35,328 bases of DNA from Phascolarctobacterium sp. (GCA_021201965.1 JAJQDY010000051.1:1-35328), one strand, 5' to 3'. Counted from the stretch's first letter, positions 1 through 8,617 are shown. Translations and numbers: made by a program. Notes: generated by a model from the sequence alone, not told the origin.

Positions 1-39
1 TATAATTATGGTAGGATATTTTAATTTCCAGGAGGCAGG

Positions 40-738
40 ATGAAACTTACGGCACGGCTTCAGGCCATAGCAGGAATGGTTCCCCATGGCAGCCGCCTTG
101 CGGACATAGGCAGCGACCACGCATATCTTCACGCAGGGCTTTTGGAGCAGGGGAAAATTGTTTCCGCTATTGCGACGGATATTGCGGAAGGGCCGCTTAA
201 GGTCGCAAAAAACAGCGTCGCCATGAAGGGGCTTGGTAAAAAAAATAGCGCTCAGGAAAGGCGGCGGGCTTTCCGTTATAGGAAAAGGCGAAGCGGACTG
301 CATCGTCATTGCCGGCATGGGTGCGTGCACCATAATATGGAACATTGAAGGCGGGATGGAGGCGGCAAAAGCCGCAAAAAGGCTCATCCTCCATCCAATG
401 GCGGGAGCACCGCTGCTCCGGGAGTGGCTTTCCGAAAACGGCTGGAAGCTTACCGGGGAAGACCTTGTGGAAGAAGGGGGACGCCTCTATGAAATAATTG
501 CGGCGGAGCGCAGGGAAGGGGAAAAATATTCCCCGGCCCTTTATGAAGCGGGGCCGCTCCCTTTAAGGGAAAAACAACCGCTCTTTTACAGGCATCTGGA
601 AAAAAGATAGAAGGCTACCGCGCATTCCTTGCGGAGATGAATAAAAGCGGGGAAGCGCAGGCAGGCGTAAAATACACGGAACTTAAAAATTTACTGTGCG
701 ACATGGAGGTACTTTCGGATGAGCGTAACCGTAAATGA
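40..738 (+). pseudogene. trmK: tRNA (adenine(22)-N1)-methyltransferase TrmK, broken by two frameshifts
   Basis: TrmK uses SAM to methylate N1 of A22 in tRNA. The conserved pieces are present but spread over three frames: the SAM-binding LADIGSDHAYL near residue 21, IVIAGMGA, and HPMAGAPLLREWL. The first shift is at an eight-A run (238-245), where seven would restore the frame; the second is at a six-A run (600-605), where seven would restore it. The last frame ends at a TGA at 736-738 and overlaps the next gene. The start ATG at 40 follows AGGAGG. The trmK then Nif3-like order is usual in Firmicutes, which supports the identity. Both lesions lie in A homopolymers, so sequencing error or transcriptional slippage is as likely as true decay; trmK is important in several Firmicutes. 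Confidence 0.85.
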
Positions 739-1498
739 CATTATTAAACTACTGAAAGAAATGGTGCCGAAGGAACTGGCGGAAAAATGGGATAACGTGG
801 GGCTCATGCTCGGGCGGCGGGAAAAGCCGGTCAAAAGCATAATGCTTGCCCTTGACATAACGCCAGAAGTGGTGGAGCAGGCGCTTGCCCGCAAGGCGGA
901 CCTTATAATCACCCACCACCCTGCTATTTTCAAAAAGCTCGGCAGCATAACCGACGACAACTGGCAGCAAGGACTGCTCCTCAAACTTGCGGAAAGCGGC
1001 ATTGCCGTTTACAGCGCCCATACCAACATGGACTGCGCCGCCAGCGGCGTGAACGACGTCCTTGCGGCAAGGCTGAAGCTTAATGACGTGAATCCCCTTG
1101 ACGAGGAAAGCGGGCTCGGGCGGCTTGGCACAACGGATATTTCTGATGCGGAGGAATTCGCCGCCTTTGCCAAAAAGGCCCTTAAGGCGGAATACGTGGT
1201 CCTCGGCAATGCCGGGAAAAAGGTGTGCAAGGTGCTAGTCTGCGGCGGCGCCGGCAGTGAGCTTATAGAAACCGCGAAGGAAAAAGGTGCGGATACCATG
1301 GTAACTGGTGACGTGAGATACCATGATGCCCAGAACGCGGTCTTCAGCGGGATTAATATTATTGATGCGGGACACCAGGCAACGGAGCTGCCGATCCTCG
1401 AAAAACTGGCGGACAGGCTCAGCGCACGGCTGGCGGACCGCAATGCGCACATTGTGATAACCATTGCGGCGGAAACGCTTCTACTGCGGCATATTTAA
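719..1498 (+). CDS. Nif3-like dinuclear metal center hexameric protein (YqfO/GTP cyclohydrolase 1 type 2 family)
   Basis: Nif3/YbgI-family protein that binds two metal ions in a toroidal hexamer; the biochemical role is unsettled (proposed hydrolase; annotated as GTP cyclohydrolase 1 type 2). Visible signatures are KWDNVGLMLG (23-32), the metal-ligand pair in THHPAIF (His66, His67) and YSAHTNMD, and a C-terminal DAGHQATE. At 259 residues it is the short form, lacking the YqfO insert domain. GGAGGT at 705-710 lies 8 nt before ATG 719, which fixes the start inside the end of trmK. Pairing with trmK is conserved in Firmicutes. The gene is intact. Confidence 0.9.
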   Translation: MSVTVNDIIKLLKEMVPKELAEKWDNVGLMLGRREKPVKSIMLALDITPEVVEQALARKADLIITHHPAIFKKLGSITDDNWQQGLLLKLAESGIAVYSAHTNMDCAASGVNDVLAARLKLNDVNPLDEESGLGRLGTTDISDAEEFAAFAKKALKAEYVVLGNAGKKVCKVLVCGGAGSELIETAKEKGADTMVTGDVRYHDAQNAVFSGINIIDAGHQATELPILEKLADRLSARLADRNAHIVITIAAETLLLRHI

Positions 1499-1519
1499 AA
1501 AGCGGTAAAAGCAGGTGTA

Positions 1520-2452
1520 ATGATGATTAAGGATTTCAAGGCCGGCGGCAAAATCTGCCAGGCCCTCCTGGTACGGGTACAGAAAATAGGTGCCTCCTCC
1601 AACGGAGGGGTATTTGCAAGGGGGCTGCTTGAGGACAACAGCGGTAAGATCCCCTTCATATGTTTTAAGGAAGTGGGGGTGGACCGCCTGCGCGAGGCGG
1701 AGGGGCCCATGCCCTTTATGATCGCTGGCAGCGTTGACGTGGGGAAATTCCAGTCGGAAATAAACAACCTCCAGGTGGTTGTCCAGCGGGTCAGCAACCT
1801 GATGCCGGAAGACGACGTGAGCAACCTCCTGCCAAGGGGGAATTTCGACATTGAGGAATACAAGGTAAGGCTTGCCAACCTCATAAAAAGCGTTCGTGTG
1901 CCGTCCATAAGGACGCTTCTTGAAAATATCTTCAGCGGGGATTTTTACGAAAAGTTCGCGGCAAACCCGGCTGGGATGCGAATGCACCATGCCTATATCG
2001 GCGGGCTGCTCCAGCACACGGTGGACGTGACGTCCCTGGCCCTTGCCATGGCGGTGCAGATAGGGGACGTGGACAAGGACCTGGTAATCGCCGGCGGCCT
2101 CCTCCACGATATCGGGAAGGTCAGGGAGATGTCATCCCAGGTGGGCTTTCCCTATACGGATGATGGAAGGTTCCTCGGGCATATTACCATAACCGTCATG
2201 ATGGTGAGGGATGCCGCCGCAAAACTCGGCATACCCGAGGTAAAGATGCAGCGCCTGGAACATATCCTCATTTCCCACCACGGGGACACGGATAAGGGAT
2301 CCCCCATCGCATGTTCCACCAAGGAGGCATTTATCGTACACTATGCTGACGAGCTGAACGCCATCATGAACCAGTTCGCCACCCATGAGGGGAAAAATCC
2401 CTGGGAATACAACAGGATGACCAGCCGCTTCCTGCACCATGAAAAGCCATGA
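1520..2452 (+). CDS. yhaM: 3'-5' exoribonuclease YhaM-type protein (OB fold plus HD domain)
   Basis: YhaM-family exonuclease degrades RNA, and in vitro DNA, from the 3' end. The roughly 130-residue N-terminal part fits the OB-fold nucleic-acid-binding domain; the HD phosphohydrolase domain follows with HHAYIGGLLQHT (from His156) and LLHDIGK (His196-Asp197), then HHGD further on. Length of 310 residues matches Bacillus subtilis YhaM (about 314). It is close behind the Nif3-like gene and probably co-transcribed. ATG 1520 is followed at once by a second ATG at 1523; either could be used. Intact. Confidence 0.85.
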   Translation: MMIKDFKAGGKICQALLVRVQKIGASSNGGVFARGLLEDNSGKIPFICFKEVGVDRLREAEGPMPFMIAGSVDVGKFQSEINNLQVVVQRVSNLMPEDDVSNLLPRGNFDIEEYKVRLANLIKSVRVPSIRTLLENIFSGDFYEKFAANPAGMRMHHAYIGGLLQHTVDVTSLALAMAVQIGDVDKDLVIAGGLLHDIGKVREMSSQVGFPYTDDGRFLGHITITVMMVRDAAAKLGIPEVKMQRLEHILISHHGDTDKGSPIACSTKEAFIVHYADELNAIMNQFATHEGKNPWEYNRMTSRFLHHEKP

Positions 2453-2516
2453 AAATGGCGAAAGGCGCATAAATGTGTAAATCTTTTGTGAACGGGCTAG
2501 GAATTGCATTCAGCCG

Positions 2517-2525
2517 TGGTATAAT
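2517..2525 (+). promoter_or_regulatory. Extended -10 promoter for the two-component operon
   Basis: TGGTATAAT in the gap between yhaM and the response regulator is a full TGn extended -10 with a perfect TATAAT at 2520-2525. No good -35 lies 17 bp upstream, which is tolerated with an extended -10. The response-regulator start is 34 nt downstream of the -10. Confidence 0.55.
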
Positions 2526-2558
2526 TAAGCAGATTATGAGTCTGAATGGGAGGAAATT

Positions 2559-3260
2559 ATGGCAAAGCAGAAGATAATTATTGCTGATGATGAGGAACAG
2601 ATAAGGGAGATACTGCGTATCTATTTCGAAAAGGAAGGCTTCGAGGTCATTGAGGCGGAAGACGGGGCGGCTGCCATTTTAAAGGTGCAGTCGGAAAAAC
2701 CGGACATCATGCTCCTTGACATTATGATGCCCGTGCTTGACGGGGTGGAAGTATGCAAGCAGGTGCGGAAGATTTCGGACCTGCCCATTATCATGGTAAC
2801 GGCAAAGGATGAGGATGACGACATGATCGCAGGCCTTGAAATAGGCGCCGACGATTATATCACGAAGCCATTCAATTCATGCGAGGTTGTGGCCCGCATG
2901 AAGGCGGTTTTGAGGCGCAGCGGCACCAAGGAATCAAAGCGCAAGGTATCAAGGATTGACTACGACGGCCTTACCATCGACATGGAGGCATACCAGGTAA
3001 CCGCCTTCGGGCACAAGATGACATTCACCGCCAAGGAAATGGAACTCCTCTGGTGCCTGGCAGCGAATGCCGGCAAGGTATTTTCAAGGAATCAGCTCCT
3101 CGAGACCATCTGGGGCTATTCCTACTACGGCGACACGCGCACGGTGGATACCCACATTAAGCGTATCCGCCAGAAACTCGATATTCCCGAGGACTCCACC
3201 TGGGACATTACGACCATCTGGGGCGTGGGGTACAAATTCGAACTTAAGGGCGAAAAATGA
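2559..3260 (+). CDS. Response regulator, OmpR/PhoB family
   Basis: Cytoplasmic DNA-binding regulator activated by phosphorylation from the adjacent kinase. The receiver domain (about 1-120) has the acidic pocket Asp10-Asp11, phospho-acceptor Asp54 in LLDIMMP, Thr81, and Lys103 in YITKPF. A winged-helix domain follows (about 133-230) with RTVDTHIKRIRQK and WGVGYKF. GGGAGG precedes ATG 2559. Its TGA overlaps the kinase ATG (ATGA), so the two are translationally coupled. The regulon cannot be deduced from this window; downstream genes in the same run include a VanX-like dipeptidase and MurB, so an envelope role is possible but only inferred. Confidence 0.93.
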   Translation: MAKQKIIIADDEEQIREILRIYFEKEGFEVIEAEDGAAAILKVQSEKPDIMLLDIMMPVLDGVEVCKQVRKISDLPIIMVTAKDEDDDMIAGLEIGADDYITKPFNSCEVVARMKAVLRRSGTKESKRKVSRIDYDGLTIDMEAYQVTAFGHKMTFTAKEMELLWCLAANAGKVFSRNQLLETIWGYSYYGDTRTVDTHIKRIRQKLDIPEDSTWDITTIWGVGYKFELKGEK

Positions 3261-4807
3261 GACGATCGCTCAGTACCCGCCTGATGTACAGCTTCATGAC
3301 CGTTATCGTCATAATAGTCGTGGGGGTTACTGCAGGCCTGTCATTTATCATTACCGACTATTTCTATAAGGACAAGGAGCAGGAACTGGCGGAGAAGGGC
3401 AATAAAATCTCCTCCAACATTGAATACCTGCTTCGGGCAAGCGACAGGAACGACCTGTACCGCTACATGCTTGTGGCGGACAGGTTGGTGGGGGCAAGGA
3501 TCTGGCTTTTCAACAGACAGTACGAGCTCATGGCGGTATCCCATGCCGGCAGGGAATCAGAGGGCGAGGATGCGAAGTTCATCTTTAACAATGCCACTGC
3601 CCAGGTAAACAAGGCACTGCAGGAAGAGACCGCCATGCTGCATGAGGAGATTAAGAGCGGCAACCTTTCCGACAAGGTAAGGGAAATTTTAAACGACATT
3701 TACGCAGGCAATTCCGTAAAATCACAGATTTACCATCCTTACTACAAGGAACATGTAATACTCGTGGGCGTGCCCTATACGGAACCCTACAGCAACGAAC
3801 AGGGCGCAATTTTAATGACGGAGGCATTAAGTGGCTTTGACCGCTTCATGCGGAACATATACATTTACACCGTGGTTGTCGGGATTATTGCCCTCATTTT
3901 CAGCCTTTTCCTCGTAAGGAGTCTGTCAGGGGTCATCGTGAAACCCCTCATTGACATGGCGGAAAGCGCCGCAGCCATAGCATCTGGGGACTATACCAAG
4001 CACATAGAGGTCACGGGGGATGATAAAATAGCGGAGCTCGGCACGGCGCTCAACTCCCTCTCATCCAACCTTGAGGACTATATGCAGAAGATGGAGAAGA
4101 CGGAAAAGATCCGCCGGGATTTCGTGGCCAACGTTTCCCATGAGCTCCGGACCCCCATAACGATAATAAGGGGCTATAACGAAGTAATAAGCGAAAACAT
4201 AGTTACGGACCAGAATATGATCCAGCGCTACCGCAGACTCATAAACGAAGAGACGGTGCGACTTGAAAGGATGGTCCGGGAACTGCTTGACATAAGCCGT
4301 CTTGAGGCAAGCGAAGCCTTAACGGCAAAGAACATGGAAGAGCTGCCCCTTGCGGCAGTAGTCAGGAACGCCGTGGAAAAGGTCATGGTAAACGGCGTCG
4401 CGAACAATATAAAGTTCAGCGTGCATGTTAACGAAAATATAAAAATTCTCGGCAACGGCGACCAGATGATGCAGCTTGTCATGATACTTGCGGACAATGC
4501 CTTGAAATATTCGCCCGAAAATGGTACTGTATCATTAGGCGCAAAAAAACTTGAGGACGGTTCCGTCATGCTCACCGTGTCTGACGAGGGCCCAGGGATC
4601 CCCGAAGAAGACATCCCCTTTATCTGGGAGAGGTTCTACAAGGTGGACAAATCCCATAACCGCAATGTTTCGGGTACTGGTCTCGGGCTTGCCATAGCAA
4701 AGGAGATAATCCGCATGCACGGCGCAGAGGCTGAAATAATAAGCAGACCGGGTGAAGGCACCAGGTTTGAAATAAAATTTCTAAAGGATAAGGTAATAAA
4801 TGTTTAA
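3257..4807 (+). CDS. Membrane sensor histidine kinase
   Basis: Partner kinase of the preceding response regulator. TM1 is about 11-35, followed by an extracytoplasmic sensor segment (about 36-195), TM2 about 198-222, HAMP about 223-275, then HisKA with phospho-acceptor His295 in ANVSHELRTPIT. The ATPase domain shows the N box LADNALKYSPENG, G1 DEGPGIPEED, F box FYKVDKS and G2 GTGLGLAI. Length (516 aa) is normal for this architecture. Overlaps its neighbours on both sides (4 nt and 8 nt), so it belongs to a tightly coupled operon. The signal sensed is unknown. Confidence 0.93.
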   Translation: MRRSLSTRLMYSFMTVIVIIVVGVTAGLSFIITDYFYKDKEQELAEKGNKISSNIEYLLRASDRNDLYRYMLVADRLVGARIWLFNRQYELMAVSHAGRESEGEDAKFIFNNATAQVNKALQEETAMLHEEIKSGNLSDKVREILNDIYAGNSVKSQIYHPYYKEHVILVGVPYTEPYSNEQGAILMTEALSGFDRFMRNIYIYTVVVGIIALIFSLFLVRSLSGVIVKPLIDMAESAAAIASGDYTKHIEVTGDDKIAELGTALNSLSSNLEDYMQKMEKTEKIRRDFVANVSHELRTPITIIRGYNEVISENIVTDQNMIQRYRRLINEETVRLERMVRELLDISRLEASEALTAKNMEELPLAAVVRNAVEKVMVNGVANNIKFSVHVNENIKILGNGDQMMQLVMILADNALKYSPENGTVSLGAKKLEDGSVMLTVSDEGPGIPEEDIPFIWERFYKVDKSHNRNVSGTGLGLAIAKEIIRMHGAEAEIISRPGEGTRFEIKFLKDKVINV

Positions 4808-5315
4808 GTATTTCTGTCCGGACTACAAAGTAAAAAGCATATTCGACATTTCCGCAAAATGGCTCAGGCGGAATGGCTACATGAAGGTGGTCGTTGACAT
4901 TGACAACACGCTGCTCCCGAGGGACAAGAACATTGTTGGCCCGAGGGCCATGACATGGATCAGGCAGATGCGACAGCAGGGCATAAATGTGGCCCTCATT
5001 ACCAACAACAGCGGCAAGCGCATTGACACCATTGTCCGCCAGACGGGCTGCGGCGCAGTCATGCGGGCATCAAAACCGTTACCCTTTGCCTTTAAGAAAA
5101 TAGTAAAAGGTATGGGCGGCGGCAAGGTGCTTTTCGTCGGTGACCAGATCATGACGGATGTTTTAGGCGCCAAGGTTTCAGGTATGCCCATAGTCCTCGT
5201 TGATTCCTTGGGCGGCAGGGAGCATTTCATCACCCGCGGCACCCGCAAGGTGGAAAGGCTGGTCAAGGAGCATCTCGTAAGCAGCGGAAGGATGCCGAAG
5301 GAGCGCACGTTATGA
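4800..5315 (+). CDS. yqeG: YqeG family HAD-IIIA phosphatase
   Basis: Small HAD-superfamily phosphatase related to phosphatidylglycerophosphate phosphatases. The DxDxT catalytic motif is VVVDIDNTLLPRD (Asp33, Asp35); ALITNNSGKR supplies motif II and FVGDQIMTDVLGA motif IV. Length of 171 residues is typical. The ATG lies within the last codons of the kinase gene (8-nt overlap) and the stop overlaps the next ATG by 4 nt. In Bacillus yqeG precedes yqeH-aroE; here the downstream partner is a nitrilase-family gene. PGP phosphatase activity is possible from the family but not demonstrable here. Confidence 0.85.
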   Translation: MFKYFCPDYKVKSIFDISAKWLRRNGYMKVVVDIDNTLLPRDKNIVGPRAMTWIRQMRQQGINVALITNNSGKRIDTIVRQTGCGAVMRASKPLPFAFKKIVKGMGGGKVLFVGDQIMTDVLGAKVSGMPIVLVDSLGGREHFITRGTRKVERLVKEHLVSSGRMPKERTL

Positions 5316-6088
5316 AGGCGGCGTTGCTGCAGATGGCTGTCCTTGAAAAAAACAGGACGGCCAATGTGGCCCGTGGCCTTTATCTTCTAGAGGAAGCGGC
5401 AAAGGTCAACGACATAATGGTCCTGCCGGAAATATGGACGACGGGCTATTCCATAGGCCACCTCGAGGAAGAGGCGGAAAAGGAAAACGGTTCACTCGTA
5501 ATGGATATCTGCGCCATTGCGAAAAAAAATTCCTGCGCCGTCATTGCAGGCTCCATCCCCATGATGAGGAGCGGTAAGGTCTACAATACCTCTCTTGCCA
5601 TAGATAAAAAAGGGAAAATAGTAAGCGTTTACGATAAGGCGCATCTTTTCGGCCTCTTCGATGAGGAAAAATACTTTGCCCCTGGCAATAATTTTGACGT
5701 CTTCACCATGGACGGGGTATGCTGCGGCTCGACCATCTGCTACGACCTGCGCTTTCCGGAGCTTTACAGGCACCTTGCCATTAAGGGCGCGGAAATTATT
5801 TTTTGCCCGGCCGAATGGCCGACAGCAAGGGGCAATGTCTGGGACCTCTTAATGAGGGCAAGGGCCATGGAGAACCAGCTCTTCATGATCGGCGTGAACT
5901 GCGCCGGGGAATTTAAGGGGGCGCCATTTTACGGGCATTCCATGGCGGTTGACCCCTACGGCGAAATAATAGGCGAAGTGGGGCACGGCGAGGAAATACT
6001 TTCCGTGGAAATAGACCTTTCAAAATGTGAAAAGCTTCGCAAAACCATAAACGTCCTCGCAGATGTGCGCAAGGAGCTGATCAGGTAG
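5312..6088 (+). CDS. Carbon-nitrogen hydrolase family protein (omega-amidase/MtnU-like)
   Basis: Nitrilase-superfamily amidase with the full catalytic triad: Glu40 in LPEIWTTGY, Lys109 in YDKAHLF, and Cys143 in STICYDLRFPELYR. Length of 258 residues and FDEEKYFAPG fit the omega-amidase/YafV/MtnU branch, which removes ammonia from 2-oxo-amides such as 2-oxoglutaramate; the substrate here is inferred only. Coupled by ATGA overlap to yqeG. It ends at a TAG (6086-6088) whose last G starts the next gene's GTG, a clear case of TAG acting as a true terminator in this genome. Confidence 0.85.
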   Translation: MKAALLQMAVLEKNRTANVARGLYLLEEAAKVNDIMVLPEIWTTGYSIGHLEEEAEKENGSLVMDICAIAKKNSCAVIAGSIPMMRSGKVYNTSLAIDKKGKIVSVYDKAHLFGLFDEEKYFAPGNNFDVFTMDGVCCGSTICYDLRFPELYRHLAIKGAEIIFCPAEWPTARGNVWDLLMRARAMENQLFMIGVNCAGEFKGAPFYGHSMAVDPYGEIIGEVGHGEEILSVEIDLSKCEKLRKTINVLADVRKELIR

Positions 6089-7134
6089 TGGGCTTTAGAA
6101 GGATTCTGGCCGGTCTTCTTGCCGGCTTCTTTTTATATTCGGGCGGCACAGCCTCAGCAGCCCTCCCGCTTGATGCGCCGAAGGATATTAAATACATCCT
6201 CGGCTTTTACTACGGCAACGGGGAAAATATCATAATAAGGGAAAACAGTGGCGACCTGGAGCTCCTCTTCAGGACGCTTAAGGAAGACATTTCCTTTGCG
6301 AAGGCGAACGTCTTCCCGTTAAAAAAGGAACGCTACGATTCTTATACAATGCGGGAGGCGGGGCCGCTTATGAGCCAGGAGAACAGCGTGCGCTTTGAAA
6401 GGAATCCGGACGGTTACGGCGTGACATGCAAGGTCGGCGGGCACCGCTACAGCAGGATGTTCCTTGGGAGCGGCACGGGGGAAAATGCGAAACCCTTCCG
6501 CCTGAAGCCGCCTGAAGACTGGATGAAGCTGAGGGAGGAAGCGAAAAACGCCTCCATGCCGCAGGCGCTTGCCTCAGGTAGCACGGCAAAACTGGTGGAT
6601 CTTGCGGGGTATAAGGGGATTAAGCTTGACCCCGTATATGCCGGGAGCAGCAACTGTTTCGGCGTGCCGCTCTGCATGTCGGAAAAGATGTATCTCGGAA
6701 GCTCTGCGGCTGATGCCCTCGCAAAGGTTCATAAGGATCTTGCAAGGCATGGATTCGGGATCATGGTCTGGGAGGCATACAGGCCCTGGTCCGTGAGCAA
6801 GCTCGCATATCTTGCGCTTCCCGAGGAGCGCAAGTCATTGCTCGAAGACCCGGACAAAAAGGGCAGCCCGCACAACACGGGCAATGCCGTTGACGTTACT
6901 TTATACAGCCTGGAAACGGGGGAGCCCTTAGAAATGATAAGCGGCTTTGACGAACCCTCTCCGAGGCAGTTTGCCCATTATGCGGGCGGCACCACTAGGC
7001 AGAGGTATTTAAGGGACATGCTGCGCGATGCGATGGAAATGAACGGTTTCCGCAGCATTGAAGACGAATGGTGGCATTTTGAATACGGCGTGGGAAGCTA
7101 CGCGCATTTAAACTACCCCCTGGAAATCCTGTAA
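6088..7134 (+). CDS. Secreted D-alanyl-D-alanine dipeptidase (VanX/DdpX family) with N-terminal extension
   Basis: Zinc peptidase of the M15D family that cleaves D-Ala-D-Ala. The catalytic domain (about 190-348) carries EAYRPWSVSK, the zinc-ligand motif SPHNTGNAVDVT (His262, Asp269) and the general base plus third ligand in EWWHFEY (Glu327, His330). The GTG start at 6088 (AAGGAG 11 nt upstream) gives a hydrophobic N-terminus (about 5-25) that looks like a signal peptide, so the enzyme should act in the periplasm. Residues about 30-180 form an extra N-terminal region I do not recognise. No vanH/vanA-like neighbours, so peptide salvage or wall recycling is more likely than glycopeptide resistance. 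Confidence 0.88.
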   Translation: MGFRRILAGLLAGFFLYSGGTASAALPLDAPKDIKYILGFYYGNGENIIIRENSGDLELLFRTLKEDISFAKANVFPLKKERYDSYTMREAGPLMSQENSVRFERNPDGYGVTCKVGGHRYSRMFLGSGTGENAKPFRLKPPEDWMKLREEAKNASMPQALASGSTAKLVDLAGYKGIKLDPVYAGSSNCFGVPLCMSEKMYLGSSAADALAKVHKDLARHGFGIMVWEAYRPWSVSKLAYLALPEERKSLLEDPDKKGSPHNTGNAVDVTLYSLETGEPLEMISGFDEPSPRQFAHYAGGTTRQRYLRDMLRDAMEMNGFRSIEDEWWHFEYGVGSYAHLNYPLEIL

Positions 7135-7154
7135 AATTTTACGGAGGTAAGGAC

Positions 7155-7499
7155 ATGAACGTATACGACTGTGCCAATGAACTGGCAAAGGCCCTCAGGG
7201 AGAGCCATGAACTTTTAAAACTTAAGGAAGCGAAGGAAGCCCTTGACAAGGACGGGGAAGCCACAAAGATGGTGGACGAATTCCTGGCCCTCAGCCAGGA
7301 AGTGGAACTTGCCAAATACCAGGGCAAGGAACCGGACAAGGAAAAGAGCGACAAGCTGCAGAAGCTTTATTCCGTACTTGCGCTGAATAAAGACGCCATG
7401 GAATACCTTAACGCCTTCATGCGCTTCCAAATGATGATGGCGGACATTTCAAAGACCATAAGCGAACCGGTAAAAGGAGTAATCGGGGAAGAGAAATAA
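7155..7499 (+). CDS. YlbF family regulator (Com_YlbF domain)
   Basis: Small all-helical protein of 114 residues, highly charged, of the YlbF/YmcA family. In Bacillus these proteins act with YaaT and RNase Y in RNA maturation and affect competence, biofilm and sporulation. The helical repeat with ANELAKALRES near the N-terminus and FLALSQEVELAKYQGK in the middle fits the family. GGAGGT precedes the ATG. The stop TAA overlaps the murB ATG (TAATG). Function in this organism is inferred from family only. Confidence 0.8.
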   Translation: MNVYDCANELAKALRESHELLKLKEAKEALDKDGEATKMVDEFLALSQEVELAKYQGKEPDKEKSDKLQKLYSVLALNKDAMEYLNAFMRFQMMMADISKTISEPVKGVIGEEK

Positions 7500-8407
7500 T
7501 GGCTGGCAACCTGGAAAAATTCTTCAGCGGCTGCACGAAGCGGCCGCTGCTTATAAAAGAACCTATGAAAAGGCATACATCCTTCCGCATCGGCGGGCCT
7601 GCGGACCTTATGGCGCAGCCGAGGGATGATGGAGAGCTCTGCGCCCTTTTAAAGTGCGCGAAAAAGGCTGGGGTGCCCGTTACCATAATAGGGAACGGCT
7701 CAAACCTCCTGGTGCGCGATAAGGGAATAAGGGGGCTTGTAATAAAGCTCGGCAGCATGCTGACATGCATTAAGGCGGCAGGAGACAGGATCACCTTCGG
7801 CAGCGGCGTGCCGCTTGCGCTTGCGGCAAAAAGGGCGGCGGAAGAAGGGCTTTCGGGCCTTGAATTTGCCGTTGGTATTCCAGGATCCATCGGCGGCGCG
7901 GTTTACATGAACGCGGGCGCCTACGGCGGCGAGATGGCGGACGTCGTGGAATCGGTGCGCGCCATTGACAGGGAAGGCAATGTATCCGGTTTTTCTGCGG
8001 ATGAAATGGATTTTGCCTACAGGAAGACCGTCATTCAGGAAAAGGACCTTATAATAACATCCATAACCGTTGCCCTGAAAGAGGGAGACAGTGGCGAAAT
8101 TGCGGCCAGGATGGAAGATTTCAGCAGCCGCAGGATTATAAAGCAGCCCCTCGACCTTCCGAGCGCGGGGAGCACCTTCAAGCGTCCCGAGGGCCACTTT
8201 GCGGGGACCCTCATTGAAGAAACCGGGCTTAAGGGCTACAGGGTAGGCGGCGCGAAGATCTCTGAAAAGCATGCAGGATTCGTGGTAAATACAGGGGATG
8301 CGACGGCGGAAGACGTGCTGCAACTTATAAAGGACGTGCAGGAAAAGGTATTTGAAAAGCACGGCGTAAGGCTGTACCCCGAAGTGCTCATAATAGGCGA
8401 AAAATAG
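7499..8407 (+). CDS. murB: UDP-N-acetylmuramate dehydrogenase
   Basis: MurB reduces UDP-GlcNAc-enolpyruvate to UDP-MurNAc with NADPH and FAD, the second committed step of peptidoglycan synthesis, in the cytoplasm. FAD-binding signatures HTSFRIGGPAD and IIGNGSNLLVRD are near the N-terminus, IPGSIGGAVYMNAGAYGG in the middle, and the catalytic region includes QPLDLPSAGSTFKRP (Ser) and the C-terminal YPEVLIIG (Glu). Length 302 is normal for the type II form. TAATG overlap with ylbF. It ends at TAG in the usual family position, another genuine TAG stop. Confidence 0.95.
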   Translation: MAGNLEKFFSGCTKRPLLIKEPMKRHTSFRIGGPADLMAQPRDDGELCALLKCAKKAGVPVTIIGNGSNLLVRDKGIRGLVIKLGSMLTCIKAAGDRITFGSGVPLALAAKRAAEEGLSGLEFAVGIPGSIGGAVYMNAGAYGGEMADVVESVRAIDREGNVSGFSADEMDFAYRKTVIQEKDLIITSITVALKEGDSGEIAARMEDFSSRRIIKQPLDLPSAGSTFKRPEGHFAGTLIEETGLKGYRVGGAKISEKHAGFVVNTGDATAEDVLQLIKDVQEKVFEKHGVRLYPEVLIIGEK

Positions 8408-8416
8408 CGCATAATG

Positions 8417-8430
8417 GTCCCATGTGGGAC
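8417..8430. repeat. Perfect 14-bp palindrome
   Basis: GTCCCATGTGGGAC, perfectly self-complementary, lies 10 nt after murB and before the terminator hairpin. It could be a protein-binding site or a small hairpin; no T-run follows, so it is not itself a terminator. Confidence 0.4.
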
Positions 8431-8442
8431 AAAAAACGGCAG

Positions 8443-8476
8443 ACACGGCTGCGGAAAAAGGTAGCCGTGTTTTTTT
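8443..8476 (+). terminator. Rho-independent terminator after murB
   Basis: Stem ACACGGCT / AGCCGTGT (8443-8450, 8463-8470) with a 12-nt loop, followed by a run of T to 8476. It closes the operon that ends with murB. Confidence 0.9.
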
Positions 8477-8512
8477 GCGGGCACGGCCGAAAAATAAATA
8501 CGCCGCTAAATG

Positions 8513-8541
8513 TTGACTCACCAGTCCAGATTTTGTAAAAT
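8513..8541 (+). promoter_or_regulatory. Sigma-70 promoter for the ferredoxin-nitroreductase
   Basis: TTGACT (8513-8518), 17-bp spacer, TAAAAT (8536-8541). The gene starts about 70 nt downstream, leaving a leader with a hairpin. Confidence 0.75.
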
Positions 8542-8559
8542 TAGATGAGGATTAAAACT

Positions 8560-8590
8560 GCTGCGAATTTTTCCGGCAGCAATTTTTCTG
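8560..8590 (+). promoter_or_regulatory. Leader hairpin with T-rich tail, possible attenuator
   Basis: GCTGC (8560-8564) pairs with GCAGC (8576-8580) and is followed by AATTTTTCTG. It sits between the promoter and the start codon, so it may be a weak intrinsic terminator. The stem is only 5 bp; regulation is a guess. Confidence 0.35.
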
Positions 8591-8617
8591 TATTTTCAAA
8601 GATAGAGGTGTGGCAGG

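Noticed and set aside
600-610. Programmed -1 frameshift heptamer A AAA AAG in trmK
   Set aside because: The seven bases occur, but the incoming frame reads GAA AAA AGA, not xxA AAA AAG, so the tandem-slippage geometry is wrong; homopolymer slippage or error remains.
6088-7134. Vancomycin-resistance locus
   Set aside because: VanX-like catalytic motifs are present, but there is no VanH, VanA/B-type ligase or VanY next to it, and the protein is predicted to be secreted while VanX is cytoplasmic.
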